Source: an uncultured Persicitalea sp.
GTDB lineage: Bacteria; Bacteroidota; Bacteroidia; Cytophagales; Spirosomataceae
Direction of reading: 5' to 3'
DNA length: 8,899 nucleotides
Assembly (NCBI GenBank): GCA_950075905.1
Contig: CATMVR010000159.1
Location: 1-8,899, forward strand
Positions 1 through 8,102 of the stretch are shown piece by piece; within the stretch, counting starts at the first letter, position 1, and every line of letters starts with the position of its first letter. Under the pieces are notes generated by a model that saw only the letters and a program-made list of their open reading frames with translations, was not told the DNA's origin and ran no database searches. The translations under genes and the position numbers were made by a program.

Positions 1-978
1 GTGCTCAAACGTTTCCTTCATAGCCCTTTTGATTGGCTTCAAGGTCATGAAGCCTTCGGGGTAATTGATCGTTACTACAAAGCGACGCAGCAGCTCACCG
101 CCAATATTTCCCTGCCGTAGCTCCCGGTTGCTCATTTTACTCCCAAAGGAAGCACTATCGGGAAACGATGCCACTACCTGCGTGAGGTGGTGGTTGCCAA
201 CAACTACCTGATCCAGTCGCCCCAGGTGGCCGCTGATCTTACCGGAAAGCCCAATCCCCAGCTGCACATTGATGGTGGTATCGGGCATCGGCAGGTCGGT
301 AGCGTAGGTATTCAGCATCACGGCGTGCCCCGCGCCGGTGTCTAGCAGCAACCTTACGCGTTGCTGCTTACCTTTTTCACCAATAAGAATATCACTCAGA
401 TAAGGCTTCTTGTCCACAATATCCAGTGCCATCTTCTCTCCGTCAGAGCGCCGGTATTTATACCGGTCAGGCAGGCGGATCAGGAGCTCCCGATGTCGGA
501 AATCGAGTGTTACCACGAAGCGCTCGAAGAGCTCATAACCAATAAGGCCGTGAATAGGAGTACCCACCAGCTCCGAGAGTTTAAGAATATCTTTTTCGAG
601 TACCACTAGATTATGTTCGAAAATCCGGGCATAGCCTACCCGCAGCGTGTTGCCAATGCTGATTTGCGCCTGTACAGAACTATCCTGCCCTACGCCGTCC
701 AGCTGAATGCTCCGCACATATTGGGTATTGATAAACCGGGAGACCTCAGGATCGGTAACGATGGTGGAGCTTACCCCCGTATCCAGAATGAAGTGGAGAG
801 TATCAGAGTCATTGATAACAGCCGGAATGATAACCAGGTTGGCGTGGAGCTCAAAGGGAATCCGGATACTCTTCCGTTTTTGCATGAGGTGGAATCCGAA
901 TAGCTTGTTCTGCGCCTCCAGCAGCAGAGGACTAGCAAAAAAAACAATCGTAAATAAAAGCAGTAAACCTATTCTCAT
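1..978 (-). CDS. Secreted retropepsin-like aspartyl protease, C-terminus cut by window edge
   Basis: The frame is open from an ATG at 976-978 to base 1, giving 326 residues with no stop, so the 3' end lies outside the window. Residues 1-22 form a signal peptide: Met-Arg, a Leu/Ile/Phe-rich core, then a cleavage region near Glu-Ala-Gln. Two Asp-Thr-Gly active-site motifs are visible, at 66-68 (HFILDTGVSS) and 213-215 (LLLDTGAGHA). Each is followed by a Gly-rich strand, GLIGYELF at 144-151 and GNIGGELL at 291-298. This is the duplicated pepsin/retropepsin-like fold found in Bacteroidota 'aspartyl protease family' proteins. Family members often carry a PDZ domain after this region, and that part would be beyond the edge. 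It is likely exported to the periplasm or surface; the substrate is unknown. No clear Shine-Dalgarno precedes the ATG. A terminator separates it from the M1 peptidase gene upstream, so it probably has its own promoter in 979-1050, though I found no convincing one. The family call is firm; the role is not. Confidence 0.87.
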   Translation of the reverse strand, partial: MRIGLLLLFTIVFFASPLLLEAQNKLFGFHLMQKRKSIRIPFELHANLVIIPAVINDSDTLHFILDTGVSSTIVTDPEVSRFINTQYVRSIQLDGVGQDSSVQAQISIGNTLRVGYARIFEHNLVVLEKDILKLSELVGTPIHGLIGYELFERFVVTLDFRHRELLIRLPDRYKYRRSDGEKMALDIVDKKPYLSDILIGEKGKQQRVRLLLDTGAGHAVMLNTYATDLPMPDTTINVQLGIGLSGKISGHLGRLDQVVVGNHHLTQVVASFPDSASFGSKMSNRELRQGNIGGELLRRFVVTINYPEGFMTLKPIKRAMKETFEH

Positions 979-1051
979 TCCTGTTCTCAACGGAGGTGCT
1001 AACTTCTACAAGTTGCAAAATCTACATTACAAATGCTATATCCCCCGAAAT

Positions 1052-1113
1052 AAAAAATGCTACAAAAACCGGATCATTTCTAGAGAGTTATCCGGCTTTT
1101 GCAGCATTCTTTT
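1052..1113 (-). terminator. Intrinsic terminator downstream of the M1 peptidase gene
   Basis: The arms 1059-1074 and 1090-1105 form a 16-bp stem around a 15-nt loop. Two positions that are C-A mismatches in plus-strand RNA become G-U pairs in minus-strand RNA, so the hairpin is built for minus-strand transcription. The stem can be extended by A-U pairs between the A-rich 5' flank (1106-1112) and the U-tract (six T on the minus strand, complement of 1052-1057). It starts about 25 bases after the peptidase stop codon at 1138 and lies before the aspartyl protease gene, so it should end the peptidase transcript. Confidence 0.85.
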
Positions 1114-1137
1114 CAGAACCAACCGCAGTGTCTGCGC

Positions 1138-3132
1138 TTAGTTTGGAATGGGTGCTGAGTAGCGTATGGGTTTCCAGGCATTGTTGCCGGGGTTGATGTC
1201 CGGTAACTTCCGATCGGGGTCAATCCGCACCGAGCGGAGGGGCTGCTCGGTATTACCCCGAAATGTCCAGGTACCTCCTCGCTGCCATACCTCCACCGGA
1301 AGCTCCACGCGTGTCTTTTTGCCATTGGCCTCTTCCAGTTCAATCGTTGCGGGCATTGCCCACTGATCCAGGTTTTCAATAGTAATCAGGGAGCCTTTCT
1401 GGGGGTTTTGCTCCACATAAACTACATCCTTAACACTTTGATCCAGCTTATAGTTTTCAAAAAACCAGCCCCGCCAAAACCAGCCCAGGTCTTCACCCGC
1501 GGCATCTTCCATCGTCCGGAAAAAATCATAGGGCGTAGGGTGTTTAAAAGCCCAGCGTTTTACGTACTCCCGGAAAGCGTAGTCAAACCTTTCCTTGCCC
1601 AGCACCTGCTCGCGCAGCATCACCAGGCCGATAGCCGGCTTGTAGTAAGCTTCAAAACCCAGATTTCGGGTTTGCACTACGTCAGGAATTGTCATGATGG
1701 GGTCGGCGTCGTCCCGGAAAATAGCCGGGGCCAGTCGCTGCAAATCGTCCATCTGATTGCTTTTGTACTCGCCGTTGTTGAACGCATCCGTCGAGAGGAA
1801 GTTCATAAAGGTATTGAACCCTTCGTCCATCCAGGCGTACTTCCGCTCGTTGTTGCCCACGATCATCGGAAACCAGTTGTGCCCAAACTCATGATCGGTT
1901 ACCCCCCACAGGCTTTCACCCCGGTCGGAGTGCGCGCAAAAAACAATCCCAGGATACTCCATGCCGCCTACGATGCCAGCCACGTTGGTAGCTACAGGGT
2001 AGGTATACTCGTACACATAGTTGGAATAAAACTCAATACTGGCCTTCACATACTCCGTGGAGCGCCCCCAGCCCCGCGGGCCGCCGTCCTCTACGGGGTA
2101 AACCGACTGGGCCAGGGCCGTTTTGCCACTGGGTAGGTTGAGCCGGGCGGCATCCCACACAAAAGCTTTAGACGTAGCCCAGGCCACATCGCGGGTCTGC
2201 TGGCACCGGAATCGCCACGTAAGGGTACCCGACTGCTTTGGCCGCGACTGCGGGTTGGTGACCTCCTCCGCCGTGCGGATCATGACGGTTGCGTCGCTTT
2301 TGCGCGCCTGATCCAGGCGGTTCATCTGCTCTTTGGTAAGTACCTCGCCAGGGTTCATCAACTCGCCGGAACCGACCACGATATGATCCCAGGGTACCGT
2401 AATGGCATACTCGAAATCGCCGTATTCGAGGTAAAACTCGCCCGCGCCCAGGTAGGGTAGCACGTTCCAGCCTTCGATGTCGTCGTAGACGCATACCCGC
2501 GGGTACCACTGCGCTATTTCGTAGATCATGCCGTTCTGCGTCTGCAGCGTTCCCATACGGTCGGAGCCGTACTCGGGTATCTTGAACGAAAATCCTATCT
2601 TGATTTTGATCATTTCGCCGTTGGCTTTCAGCGGCTCCGTCAGGCGAATCTGCATGCGGGTATCGTTGATGATATACATGGCGGTGACGGCTTTTCCCTT
2701 TCCTACCTGCACCGTTACGTCGCTGATCTTATTGCCCCCTTCGAAGCCCACATTACCGAAGCGCCCCCCCGTGATCGGCGTGGTTTCACCGCCCCGCGAG
2801 GAGTCGCTGAACGCATTCTGATCCAGTTGCAGCCAGATAAATTCCAACGCCTCGGGACTGTTATTTTTATAGCTGATTTCTACGTCGCCGGTCAGCGTGG
2901 CGGCCGCTTCGTCCAGGGCTACATTGATTTTGTAGTCGGCCCGGTTTTGCCAGTACTTTGGCCCCGGTGATCCGCCACCCGTGCGGTATTCGTTGCCCGG
3001 CTGAAAATTAAACAAAGGGTGAAAAAGCACGTGAGGGTCGTAGCTGGACTTAGCGGCCTCCTGCGCAAACGTACCCAGGCTTACCAGCGCGCAAAGCGTC
3101 AGCATGCCCAGGCGAATAAGTAATTTATACAT
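1138..3132 (-). CDS. Secreted M1-family zinc metallopeptidase (aminopeptidase N-like)
   Basis: The gene encodes 664 residues and is complete. An N-terminal signal peptide covers about residues 1-23 (hydrophobic core LLIRLGMLTLCALVSLG, ending Phe-Ala-Gln). A beta-rich N-terminal domain spans roughly 60-310 and the catalytic thermolysin-like domain roughly 340-560. The zinc site is HEFGH at 414-418 with the third ligand Glu437 in MDEG, 18 residues later, which is the gluzincin spacing of family M1. GGMEY at 389-393 sits where M1 enzymes have the GxMEN substrate-binding motif, with Tyr in place of Asn. Tyr496 in AYYKPA matches the catalytic Tyr of the YxKG motif. Residues 560-664 form a beta-rich tail. 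It probably removes N-terminal amino acids from peptides in the periplasm or at the cell surface. I see no C-terminal secretion-sorting domain and no lipobox. The ATG at 3130-3132 is right because the signal peptide starts there. It follows the DUF3467 gene by 87 bases without a strong terminator, so co-transcription is possible. It ends before the hairpin at 1052-1113. Confidence 0.93.
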   Translation of the reverse strand: MYKLLIRLGMLTLCALVSLGTFAQEAAKSSYDPHVLFHPLFNFQPGNEYRTGGGSPGPKYWQNRADYKINVALDEAAATLTGDVEISYKNNSPEALEFIWLQLDQNAFSDSSRGGETTPITGGRFGNVGFEGGNKISDVTVQVGKGKAVTAMYIINDTRMQIRLTEPLKANGEMIKIKIGFSFKIPEYGSDRMGTLQTQNGMIYEIAQWYPRVCVYDDIEGWNVLPYLGAGEFYLEYGDFEYAITVPWDHIVVGSGELMNPGEVLTKEQMNRLDQARKSDATVMIRTAEEVTNPQSRPKQSGTLTWRFRCQQTRDVAWATSKAFVWDAARLNLPSGKTALAQSVYPVEDGGPRGWGRSTEYVKASIEFYSNYVYEYTYPVATNVAGIVGGMEYPGIVFCAHSDRGESLWGVTDHEFGHNWFPMIVGNNERKYAWMDEGFNTFMNFLSTDAFNNGEYKSNQMDDLQRLAPAIFRDDADPIMTIPDVVQTRNLGFEAYYKPAIGLVMLREQVLGKERFDYAFREYVKRWAFKHPTPYDFFRTMEDAAGEDLGWFWRGWFFENYKLDQSVKDVVYVEQNPQKGSLITIENLDQWAMPATIELEEANGKKTRVELPVEVWQRGGTWTFRGNTEQPLRSVRIDPDRKLPDINPGNNAWKPIRYSAPIPN

Positions 3133-3219
3133 TCCAGGCTGGATTTAGTGATAGTATTCTAGTAAACGAAAAAAAGGGGCGTTTTGTAAGCAAAGCCTAA
3201 AAAAACATGGTAAGAACGG

Positions 3220-3549
3220 CTAGGCTTCACCACCCGGCCCGCCAAAGCTCATCGGAAAATTGAAACCCGAGCCATCCTCGCCGGAGCTATGAATCGGCCC
3301 GTGCATGTCCTCAAATTTGTTAATGTTATCTTTCAAAGCTTCCAGCAAGCGCTTAGCGTGCTCGGGAGTGATGATGATGCGGGCTTTTACCTTGGCCTTA
3401 GGTACCCCCGGCATCAGGCGGATAAAGTCCAGGATGAATTCGCTATTGGAATGGGCAATCATTGCGAGGTTGGAGTACACGCCTTCGGCCATTTCTTCTG
3501 ATAGCTCTACGTTGATTTGCTGTTCAGGTTCTTGATTTTGCTTTGCCAT
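3220..3549 (-). CDS. DUF3467 family protein, function unknown
   Basis: With the ATG at 3547-3549 the protein has 109 residues and begins MAKQNQEPEQ. The DUF3467 core covers about residues 11-82 (ELSEEMAEGVYSNLAMIAHS, DFIRLMPGVPKAKVKARIII, TPEHAKRLLEALKDNI). A Gly-, Ser- and Asp-rich tail of about 25 residues follows. No signal peptide or membrane segment is visible, so it should be cytoplasmic. An in-frame TTG seven codons upstream (3568-3570) could extend the frame, but it overlaps the last base of a consensus -7 promoter box and would probably not be transcribed, so I prefer the ATG. From memory, DUF3467 genes are recurrent neighbours of rpoC in Bacteroidota. That hints at a link to transcription, but the rpoC terminator lies between them and no function is established. 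The family call rests on recognising the core motif. Confidence 0.88.
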   Translation of the reverse strand: MAKQNQEPEQQINVELSEEMAEGVYSNLAMIAHSNSEFILDFIRLMPGVPKAKVKARIIITPEHAKRLLEALKDNINKFEDMHGPIHSSGEDGSGFNFPMSFGGPGGEA

Positions 3550-3567
3550 ATGTTTAGTCTGTTTTAA

Positions 3568-3600
3568 CAAAGGTAAAAAAAAGTAATAAGGAGTGCTCTT
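3568..3600 (-). promoter_or_regulatory. Candidate Bacteroidota-type promoter for the DUF3467 gene
   Basis: On the minus strand the bases at 3575-3568 read TACCTTTG, an exact match to the Bacteroidota -7 consensus TAnnTTTG. A run of eight T lies just upstream. I see no good -33 TTTG element at the usual distance (about 20 bases upstream of the -7 box). The box lies between the rpoC terminator and the DUF3467 start, where a promoter is expected. Initiation about 7 bases downstream would leave a short, A-rich leader of roughly 10-15 bases before the ATG at 3549. The -7 match is seen directly; activity is inferred. Confidence 0.5.
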
Positions 3601-3623
3601 TCACTGGAAATACGACCTTCCAT

Positions 3624-3656
3624 AAAAAAAGCCGGCTTCCATGCGGAAACCGGCTT
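3624..3656 (-). terminator. Intrinsic terminator of rpoC
   Basis: On the minus strand an 11-bp stem (AGCCGGTTTCC with GGAAGCCGGCT) closes a 4-base loop GCAT and is followed by seven T (complement of 3624-3630). The arms are 3645-3655 and 3630-3640. The only non-Watson-Crick position is a G-U pair in minus-strand RNA but a C-A mismatch in plus-strand RNA, which fixes the working direction. It begins 27 bases after the rpoC stop codon and should end the rpoBC transcript before the DUF3467 promoter. Confidence 0.92.
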
Positions 3657-3682
3657 ATATTTAGTCAGACAGACAGATTGGC

Positions 3683-6600
3683 TTAGGCCAGCTCGCGCTT
3701 TTTGCGGGCGGCTTTCTCGCGTGATTCTGTCAGGGCGTCGACCTCCTCCTTGGACCCTACCAACAGGTTGACATACTTGCGCATGCCCGTACCGGCCGGG
3801 ATCAGGTGACCAACGATTACGTTCTCTTTCAGACCCTGCAATTCGTCGCGCTTGCCACGAACAGCGGCCTCGCTCAGTACTTTGGTAGTCTCCTGGAAAG
3901 AGGCTGCCGACACGAAGCTTTCGGTACCCAATGAAGCCTGCGTAATACCCATCAGGGTAGGCTTAGCCACGGCGGGCTGCGCATCACGGGCTTTCACCAG
4001 TTTGAGGTCACGGCGTTTCAGGCTAGAATTCTCATCGCGCAAACGACGCACCGAGATTATCATACCCGGCTTCAGGCTTTCCGAATCTCCGGAGTCTTCG
4101 ACCACCTTCATGTTCAGAATCTTGTCGTTGTCCTCACGGAACACCCAGCGATCTACCGGCTGCATTTCGAGGAAGTTGGTATCTCCAGCATCCAGAATCT
4201 CAACCTTCTGCATCATCTGGCGTACGATACACTCGATGTGCTTGTCGTTGATCTTCACACCCTGCAAACGGTATACTTCCTGAATCTCGTTCACCAGGTA
4301 CTCCTGTACCGCGGTTGGTCCTTTGATTGAGAGGATATCAGCTGGGGTAATAGCTCCGTCTGACAGGGGATCTCCTGCCTTCACAAAGTCACCATCCTGT
4401 ACCAGAATGTGCTTCGACAGGGTCACCATGTAGCGGCGCTGTACGCCGTCTTTCGACTCGATCAGGATTTCGCGGTTACCGCGCTTCACTCCACCGTAGC
4501 TTACTACTCCGTCGATTTCACTCACGGTAGCAGGGTTAGATGGGTTACGGGCTTCGAAAAGTTCCGTTACGCGGGGCAGACCTCCCGTAATGTCGCGGGT
4601 TTTACCCACCACGCGAGGAATCTTCGCCAGGGGCTGACCGGCTCTTACCTTGATGCCGTTCTTCACTACCAGACGAGCTCCTACGGGTAAGTTGTAAGAT
4701 TTCTCGGTCTGATCTTTCAGAAGCTTGCTCTTTCCTTTTACCACCACGGCGGGGTTCTTGGTCTTGTCGCGGGTGTCGATGATTACCGCCTCCTGGAAGC
4801 CGGTTTGCTCGTCAAACTCTTCGCGGTAAGTGATACCTTCCTCGATGGCGTCGAACTCTACCGAACCGTCAAACTCCGAAAGAATCACGGCGTTGTAGGG
4901 ATCCCAGGTACAGATCTCCTGTCCTTTCATCACGATGTCGCCATCTTTCACGCTCAGGTGCGCACCGTAAGGTACGTTGTTGGCAATGAGCAACTGCTTG
5001 GTTTCGGGGTGTACGATCCGTACTTCGCCGGAACGTCCCATTACCACTGTGATCGGATCGCCCTCACCGTTGGTAGATTCTACCAGACGGAGGTCTTCAA
5101 ATTGGATCAGACCTTCAAACTTCGCCTTGATGTTGGCATCAACGGCAATGTTGGAGGCCGTACCACCCACGTGGAAGGTACGAAGGGTCAGCTGCGTACC
5201 GGGCTCACCGATAGACTGGGAAGCAATAACTCCCACTGCCTCGCCAATGTCGACCATGCGGGCCGAAGCCAGGCTGCGGCCGTAGCACTTGGCACAAACA
5301 CCATTGCGGGTTTCGCAGGTCAGTACCGAGCGAATTTCTACGGTCTCAATGCTTGTTTCGTCAATATAAGCGGCAATCTCTTCGGTGATTTCCTGGCCTG
5401 ATTCGAGAATCATTTCACCAGACAGCGGATCGAAGACATCGTGTACACTTACCCGCCCCAGAATACGCTCTGACAGCGGTTCAACGATATCCTCGTTGTC
5501 TTTCAGTGCCGAAATCTGAATACCACGCAGGGTTTCGCAGTCATTTTCTACTACTACCACATCCTGGGCTACGTCGTGCAGACGGCGGGTCAGATAACCG
5601 GCATCCGCCGTTTTCAGAGCCGTATCAGCCAGACCTTTCCGTGCACCGTGGGTAGAGATAAAGTACTCGAGTACATCAAGACCTTCCTTAAAGTTGGAAA
5701 GGATGGGGTTTTCGATGATTTCACCGGCACCACCTGCTAGGTTTTTCTGAGGCTTGGCCATCAGACCCCGCATTCCACCCAGCTGACGAATCTGCTCACG
5801 CGAACCACGGGCTCCCGAGTGCATCATCATGTAGATGGAGTTAAAGCCACCCTGATCGGCTTCGAGCTGCTTCATGAGCGTCTCGGTGATACGGGAGTTT
5901 ACGCGCGTCCAGATATCGATCACCTGATTGTAACGCTCATTTTCCGTGATCAGACCCATCAGGTAGTTGCTCCATACGCCTTCGACATCTCTCTTGGCGT
6001 CTTCGATAAGCTTCTCCTTTTCGGCGGGTACCATTACGTCGCTAAGACCAATGGACAAACCACCGCGGAAGGCCATCTGGAATCCAAGCTCCTTGATCTC
6101 GTCGAGGAACTGAGCCGTACGCGATACGCCGGCCAGCTTGAATACCAATCCGATAATCTGCTGCAGCTTTTTCTTAGTGAGCAGTTCGTTGATGTAGCCT
6201 ACTTCTTCGGGCACGCTTTGATTAAACAAAATACGCCCGGCCACTGTATCGATTAGTTTTACTTCGAACGTACCATCCTCATTACGAACCCGTACCCGGC
6301 ATTTAATATTAGCATGCTTAGAAACACGTCCTTCGTTGATGGCAATAATCACTTCGTCGGGGCCATAGAATGTCATTCCTTCCCCGATAATCGGATACTC
6401 CGGAATGTCTTTACGCCCTTTGGTTACGTAGTACAGACCCAACACCATGTCCTGCGAAGGTACCGTAATGGGCGCTCCGTTGGCAGGGTTCAGAATGTTA
6501 TGTGAGGAGAGCATCAGCATGGATGCTTCCAGAACGGCTTCCTGTCCCAGCGGTACGTGTACTGCCATCTGGTCACCGTCAAAGTCAGCGTTGAATGCCG

Positions 6601-8005
6601 TACACACGAGTGGGTGCAGCTGAATCGCCTTTCCTTCGATCAGTTTGGGCTGGAATGCCTGAATACCCAGTCGGTGCAGCGTAGGAGCCCGGTTTAGAAG
6701 CACAGGGTGTCCTTTCAGTACGTTTTCCAGAATATCCCAGATTACAGGATCCTTGCGGTCTACAATCTTCTTGGCAGATTTTACCGTTTTTACGATTCCC
6801 CGCTCAATGAGCTTACGGATAATAAAGGGTTTGAAGAGCTCCGCGGCCATATCCTTGGGCAGACCGCACTCATGCAGTTTCAGCTCAGGACCTACCACAA
6901 TTACTGAACGACCAGAGTAGTCAACCCGCTTACCGAGCAAGTTCTGACGGAAACGCCCCTGCTTTCCTTTCAGCATATCCGAAAGTGATTTCAGAGCCCG
7001 GTTTCCTTCCGAACGCACCGCGTTTACTTTCCGGCTATTGTCGAAGAGCGAGTCAACGGCTTCCTGCAGCATTCGCTTTTCGTTACGCAGAATTACCTCG
7101 GGGGCTTTGATCTCGATCAAACGCTTTAGACGGTTGTTCCGGATAATCACCCGGCGGTACAGGTCATTCAAGTCAGAAGTAGCGAAACGTCCACCATCCA
7201 GGGGTACCAATGGGCGCAATTCCGGTGGAATTACGGGCACCATCTTGATTACCATCCACTCGGGGCGGTTTTCGATCCGGGTATTGGCATCACGGAAAGC
7301 TTCTACTACTTTCAGTCGCTTCAGGGCTTCTGCCTTACGCTGCTGCGAAGTATCGGTAGCGGCCTGATGGCGTAGTTCGTAAGATAGCTCATCCAGTTGA
7401 GTACGCCCCAAAAGCATTTCGAGAGCCTCTGCACCCATCTTAGCGATGAACTTATTAGGGTCCGTGTCGGGCAGCATCTGGTTTTCACGGGGAAGCTTAT
7501 CTACGATGTCGAGATATTCGTCTTCCGTCAGGAAATCCATGTAGCTCACGCCGTCTTCCGCCTTGATACCCGCCTGTACTACGGCATAGCGCTCGTAGTA
7601 AATAATTTGATCCAGTTTTTTGGTAGAAAGCCCCAGCAGATACCCGATTTTGTTGGGTAAGCTACGGAAGTACCAGATGTGCGCCACAGGAACCACCAGC
7701 TCGATGTGTCCCATGCGCTCGCGGCGTACTTTCTTTTCGGTCACCTCCACACCGCAACGGTCGCAGATAATGCCCTTGTAGCGGATACGCTTGTATTTTC
7801 CACAGTGACACTCCCAGTCCTTAACGGGTCCGAAGATCCGCTCGCAGAACAAGCCACCCATTTCCGGCTTGTAGGTCCGGTAGTTGATGGTTTCGGGCTG
7901 AGTCACTTCACCATACGAGCTCTCGAGGATCGACTCCGGCGAGGCCAGGCTGATGGTGATGTTCAGGAAGTCACTATTAAGTTTTTTGTTTTTCTTAAAA
8001 GACAT
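3683..8005 (-). CDS. rpoC: DNA-directed RNA polymerase subunit beta' (RpoC)
   Basis: The gene encodes a complete 1440-residue beta' subunit, which forms the catalytic centre of RNA polymerase with beta. The N-terminal zinc ribbon has Cys66, Cys68, Cys81 and Cys84. The active-site motif NADFDGDQM is at 472-480, with the Mg-binding Asp474, Asp476 and Asp478. The bridge helix lies around 783-812 (THGARKGLADTALKTADAGY). The second zinc site is Cys823, Cys897, Cys904 and Cys907. The trigger loop is SIGEPGTQLTLRTFHVGG at 931-948, with Leu941 and His945 matching E. coli Met932 and His936. The stretch of roughly 180 residues between about 950 and 1135 corresponds to the SI3 insertion of E. coli beta' (HVGGTASNIA to KTRDITGGLPRVTELFEARN). 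The length is normal for Bacteroidota and I see no frameshift or missing catalytic residue. The ATG at 8003-8005 gives the usual N-terminus (MSFKKNKKLN). The gene follows rpoB by 97 bases and should be co-transcribed with it; a hairpin terminator follows. Confidence 0.99.
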   Translation of the reverse strand: MSFKKNKKLNSDFLNITISLASPESILESSYGEVTQPETINYRTYKPEMGGLFCERIFGPVKDWECHCGKYKRIRYKGIICDRCGVEVTEKKVRRERMGHIELVVPVAHIWYFRSLPNKIGYLLGLSTKKLDQIIYYERYAVVQAGIKAEDGVSYMDFLTEDEYLDIVDKLPRENQMLPDTDPNKFIAKMGAEALEMLLGRTQLDELSYELRHQAATDTSQQRKAEALKRLKVVEAFRDANTRIENRPEWMVIKMVPVIPPELRPLVPLDGGRFATSDLNDLYRRVIIRNNRLKRLIEIKAPEVILRNEKRMLQEAVDSLFDNSRKVNAVRSEGNRALKSLSDMLKGKQGRFRQNLLGKRVDYSGRSVIVVGPELKLHECGLPKDMAAELFKPFIIRKLIERGIVKTVKSAKKIVDRKDPVIWDILENVLKGHPVLLNRAPTLHRLGIQAFQPKLIEGKAIQLHPLVCTAFNADFDGDQMAVHVPLGQEAVLEASMLMLSSHNILNPANGAPITVPSQDMVLGLYYVTKGRKDIPEYPIIGEGMTFYGPDEVIIAINEGRVSKHANIKCRVRVRNEDGTFEVKLIDTVAGRILFNQSVPEEVGYINELLTKKKLQQIIGLVFKLAGVSRTAQFLDEIKELGFQMAFRGGLSIGLSDVMVPAEKEKLIEDAKRDVEGVWSNYLMGLITENERYNQVIDIWTRVNSRITETLMKQLEADQGGFNSIYMMMHSGARGSREQIRQLGGMRGLMAKPQKNLAGGAGEIIENPILSNFKEGLDVLEYFISTHGARKGLADTALKTADAGYLTRRLHDVAQDVVVVENDCETLRGIQISALKDNEDIVEPLSERILGRVSVHDVFDPLSGEMILESGQEITEEIAAYIDETSIETVEIRSVLTCETRNGVCAKCYGRSLASARMVDIGEAVGVIASQSIGEPGTQLTLRTFHVGGTASNIAVDANIKAKFEGLIQFEDLRLVESTNGEGDPITVVMGRSGEVRIVHPETKQLLIANNVPYGAHLSVKDGDIVMKGQEICTWDPYNAVILSEFDGSVEFDAIEEGITYREEFDEQTGFQEAVIIDTRDKTKNPAVVVKGKSKLLKDQTEKSYNLPVGARLVVKNGIKVRAGQPLAKIPRVVGKTRDITGGLPRVTELFEARNPSNPATVSEIDGVVSYGGVKRGNREILIESKDGVQRRYMVTLSKHILVQDGDFVKAGDPLSDGAITPADILSIKGPTAVQEYLVNEIQEVYRLQGVKINDKHIECIVRQMMQKVEILDAGDTNFLEMQPVDRWVFREDNDKILNMKVVEDSGDSESLKPGMIISVRRLRDENSSLKRRDLKLVKARDAQPAVAKPTLMGITQASLGTESFVSAASFQETTKVLSEAAVRGKRDELQGLKENVIVGHLIPAGTGMRKYVNLLVGSKEEVDALTESREKAARKKRELA

Positions 8006-8059
8006 ATTGTTGATCTTTTAGCTGTGAGTCAATAGTCTTGATTGATTTATTTCAATGAC

Positions 8060-8092
8060 GGTGGAGAAAACCATTTTATGATTTCCTCCACC
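8060..8092 (-). promoter_or_regulatory. Hairpin in the rpoB-rpoC intergenic RNA
   Basis: Between the rpoB stop (8103) and the rpoC start (8005) the minus strand holds GGTGGAGGAAATC (complement of 8080-8092), a 7-base loop ATAAAAT, and GGTTTTCTCCACC (complement of 8060-8072). All 13 positions pair in minus-strand RNA, two of them as G-U. In plus-strand RNA those two would be mismatches, so the structure belongs to the rpoBC transcript. No T-run follows, so it is not an intrinsic terminator. It could be an RNA-processing site, a stability element, or part of expression balancing between rpoB and rpoC. The structure is seen; the role is inferred. Confidence 0.55.
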
Positions 8093-8102
8093 CTCGAAAG
8101 TA

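Noticed and set aside
361..903. Two plus-strand open frames (361-609 and 613-903)
   Set aside because: They are antisense to the aspartyl protease gene, whose minus-strand frame has a signal peptide and two DTG motifs.
979..1050. Near matches to the -7 box (TAGCATTTG and TAGATTTTG on the minus strand) and a small 5-bp hairpin at 1001-1014 upstream of the aspartyl protease gene
   Set aside because: Both boxes have one extra base relative to TAnnTTTG and neither has a well-spaced -33 element. The hairpin is short enough to occur by chance. A promoter probably lies here, but I cannot place it.
1408..2136. A 242-codon open frame on the plus strand opposite the M1 peptidase gene
   Set aside because: The minus strand here carries the zinc site and other M1 motifs without interruption. 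The plus-strand translation has no recognisable domain and is an antisense shadow of biased codons.
3193..3227. Possible terminator after the DUF3467 gene (T-run at 3199-3205 and a 7-bp inverted repeat AAGCCTA/TAGGCTT)
   Set aside because: The repeat arms enclose the T-run instead of preceding it, and the other pairing I could draw (GGTGAA with TTCTTACC) contains mismatches. It is too weak to call a terminator.
3666..3677. Three tandem CAGA units just after the rpoC stop
   Set aside because: A 12-base tandem repeat is short enough to be chance and sits in untranslated sequence without other features.
3883..5158. The extended C-terminal half of RpoC as a possible lineage-specific novelty
   Set aside because: The segment aligns in order with the SI3 insertion and following conserved blocks known from E. 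coli beta', and the total length is normal for Bacteroidota.
4805..5401. A 198-codon open frame on the plus strand opposite rpoC
   Set aside because: It lies fully inside the conserved trigger-loop and insertion region of rpoC, and its translation resembles no protein. Other plus-strand frames opposite rpoC were rejected for the same reason.
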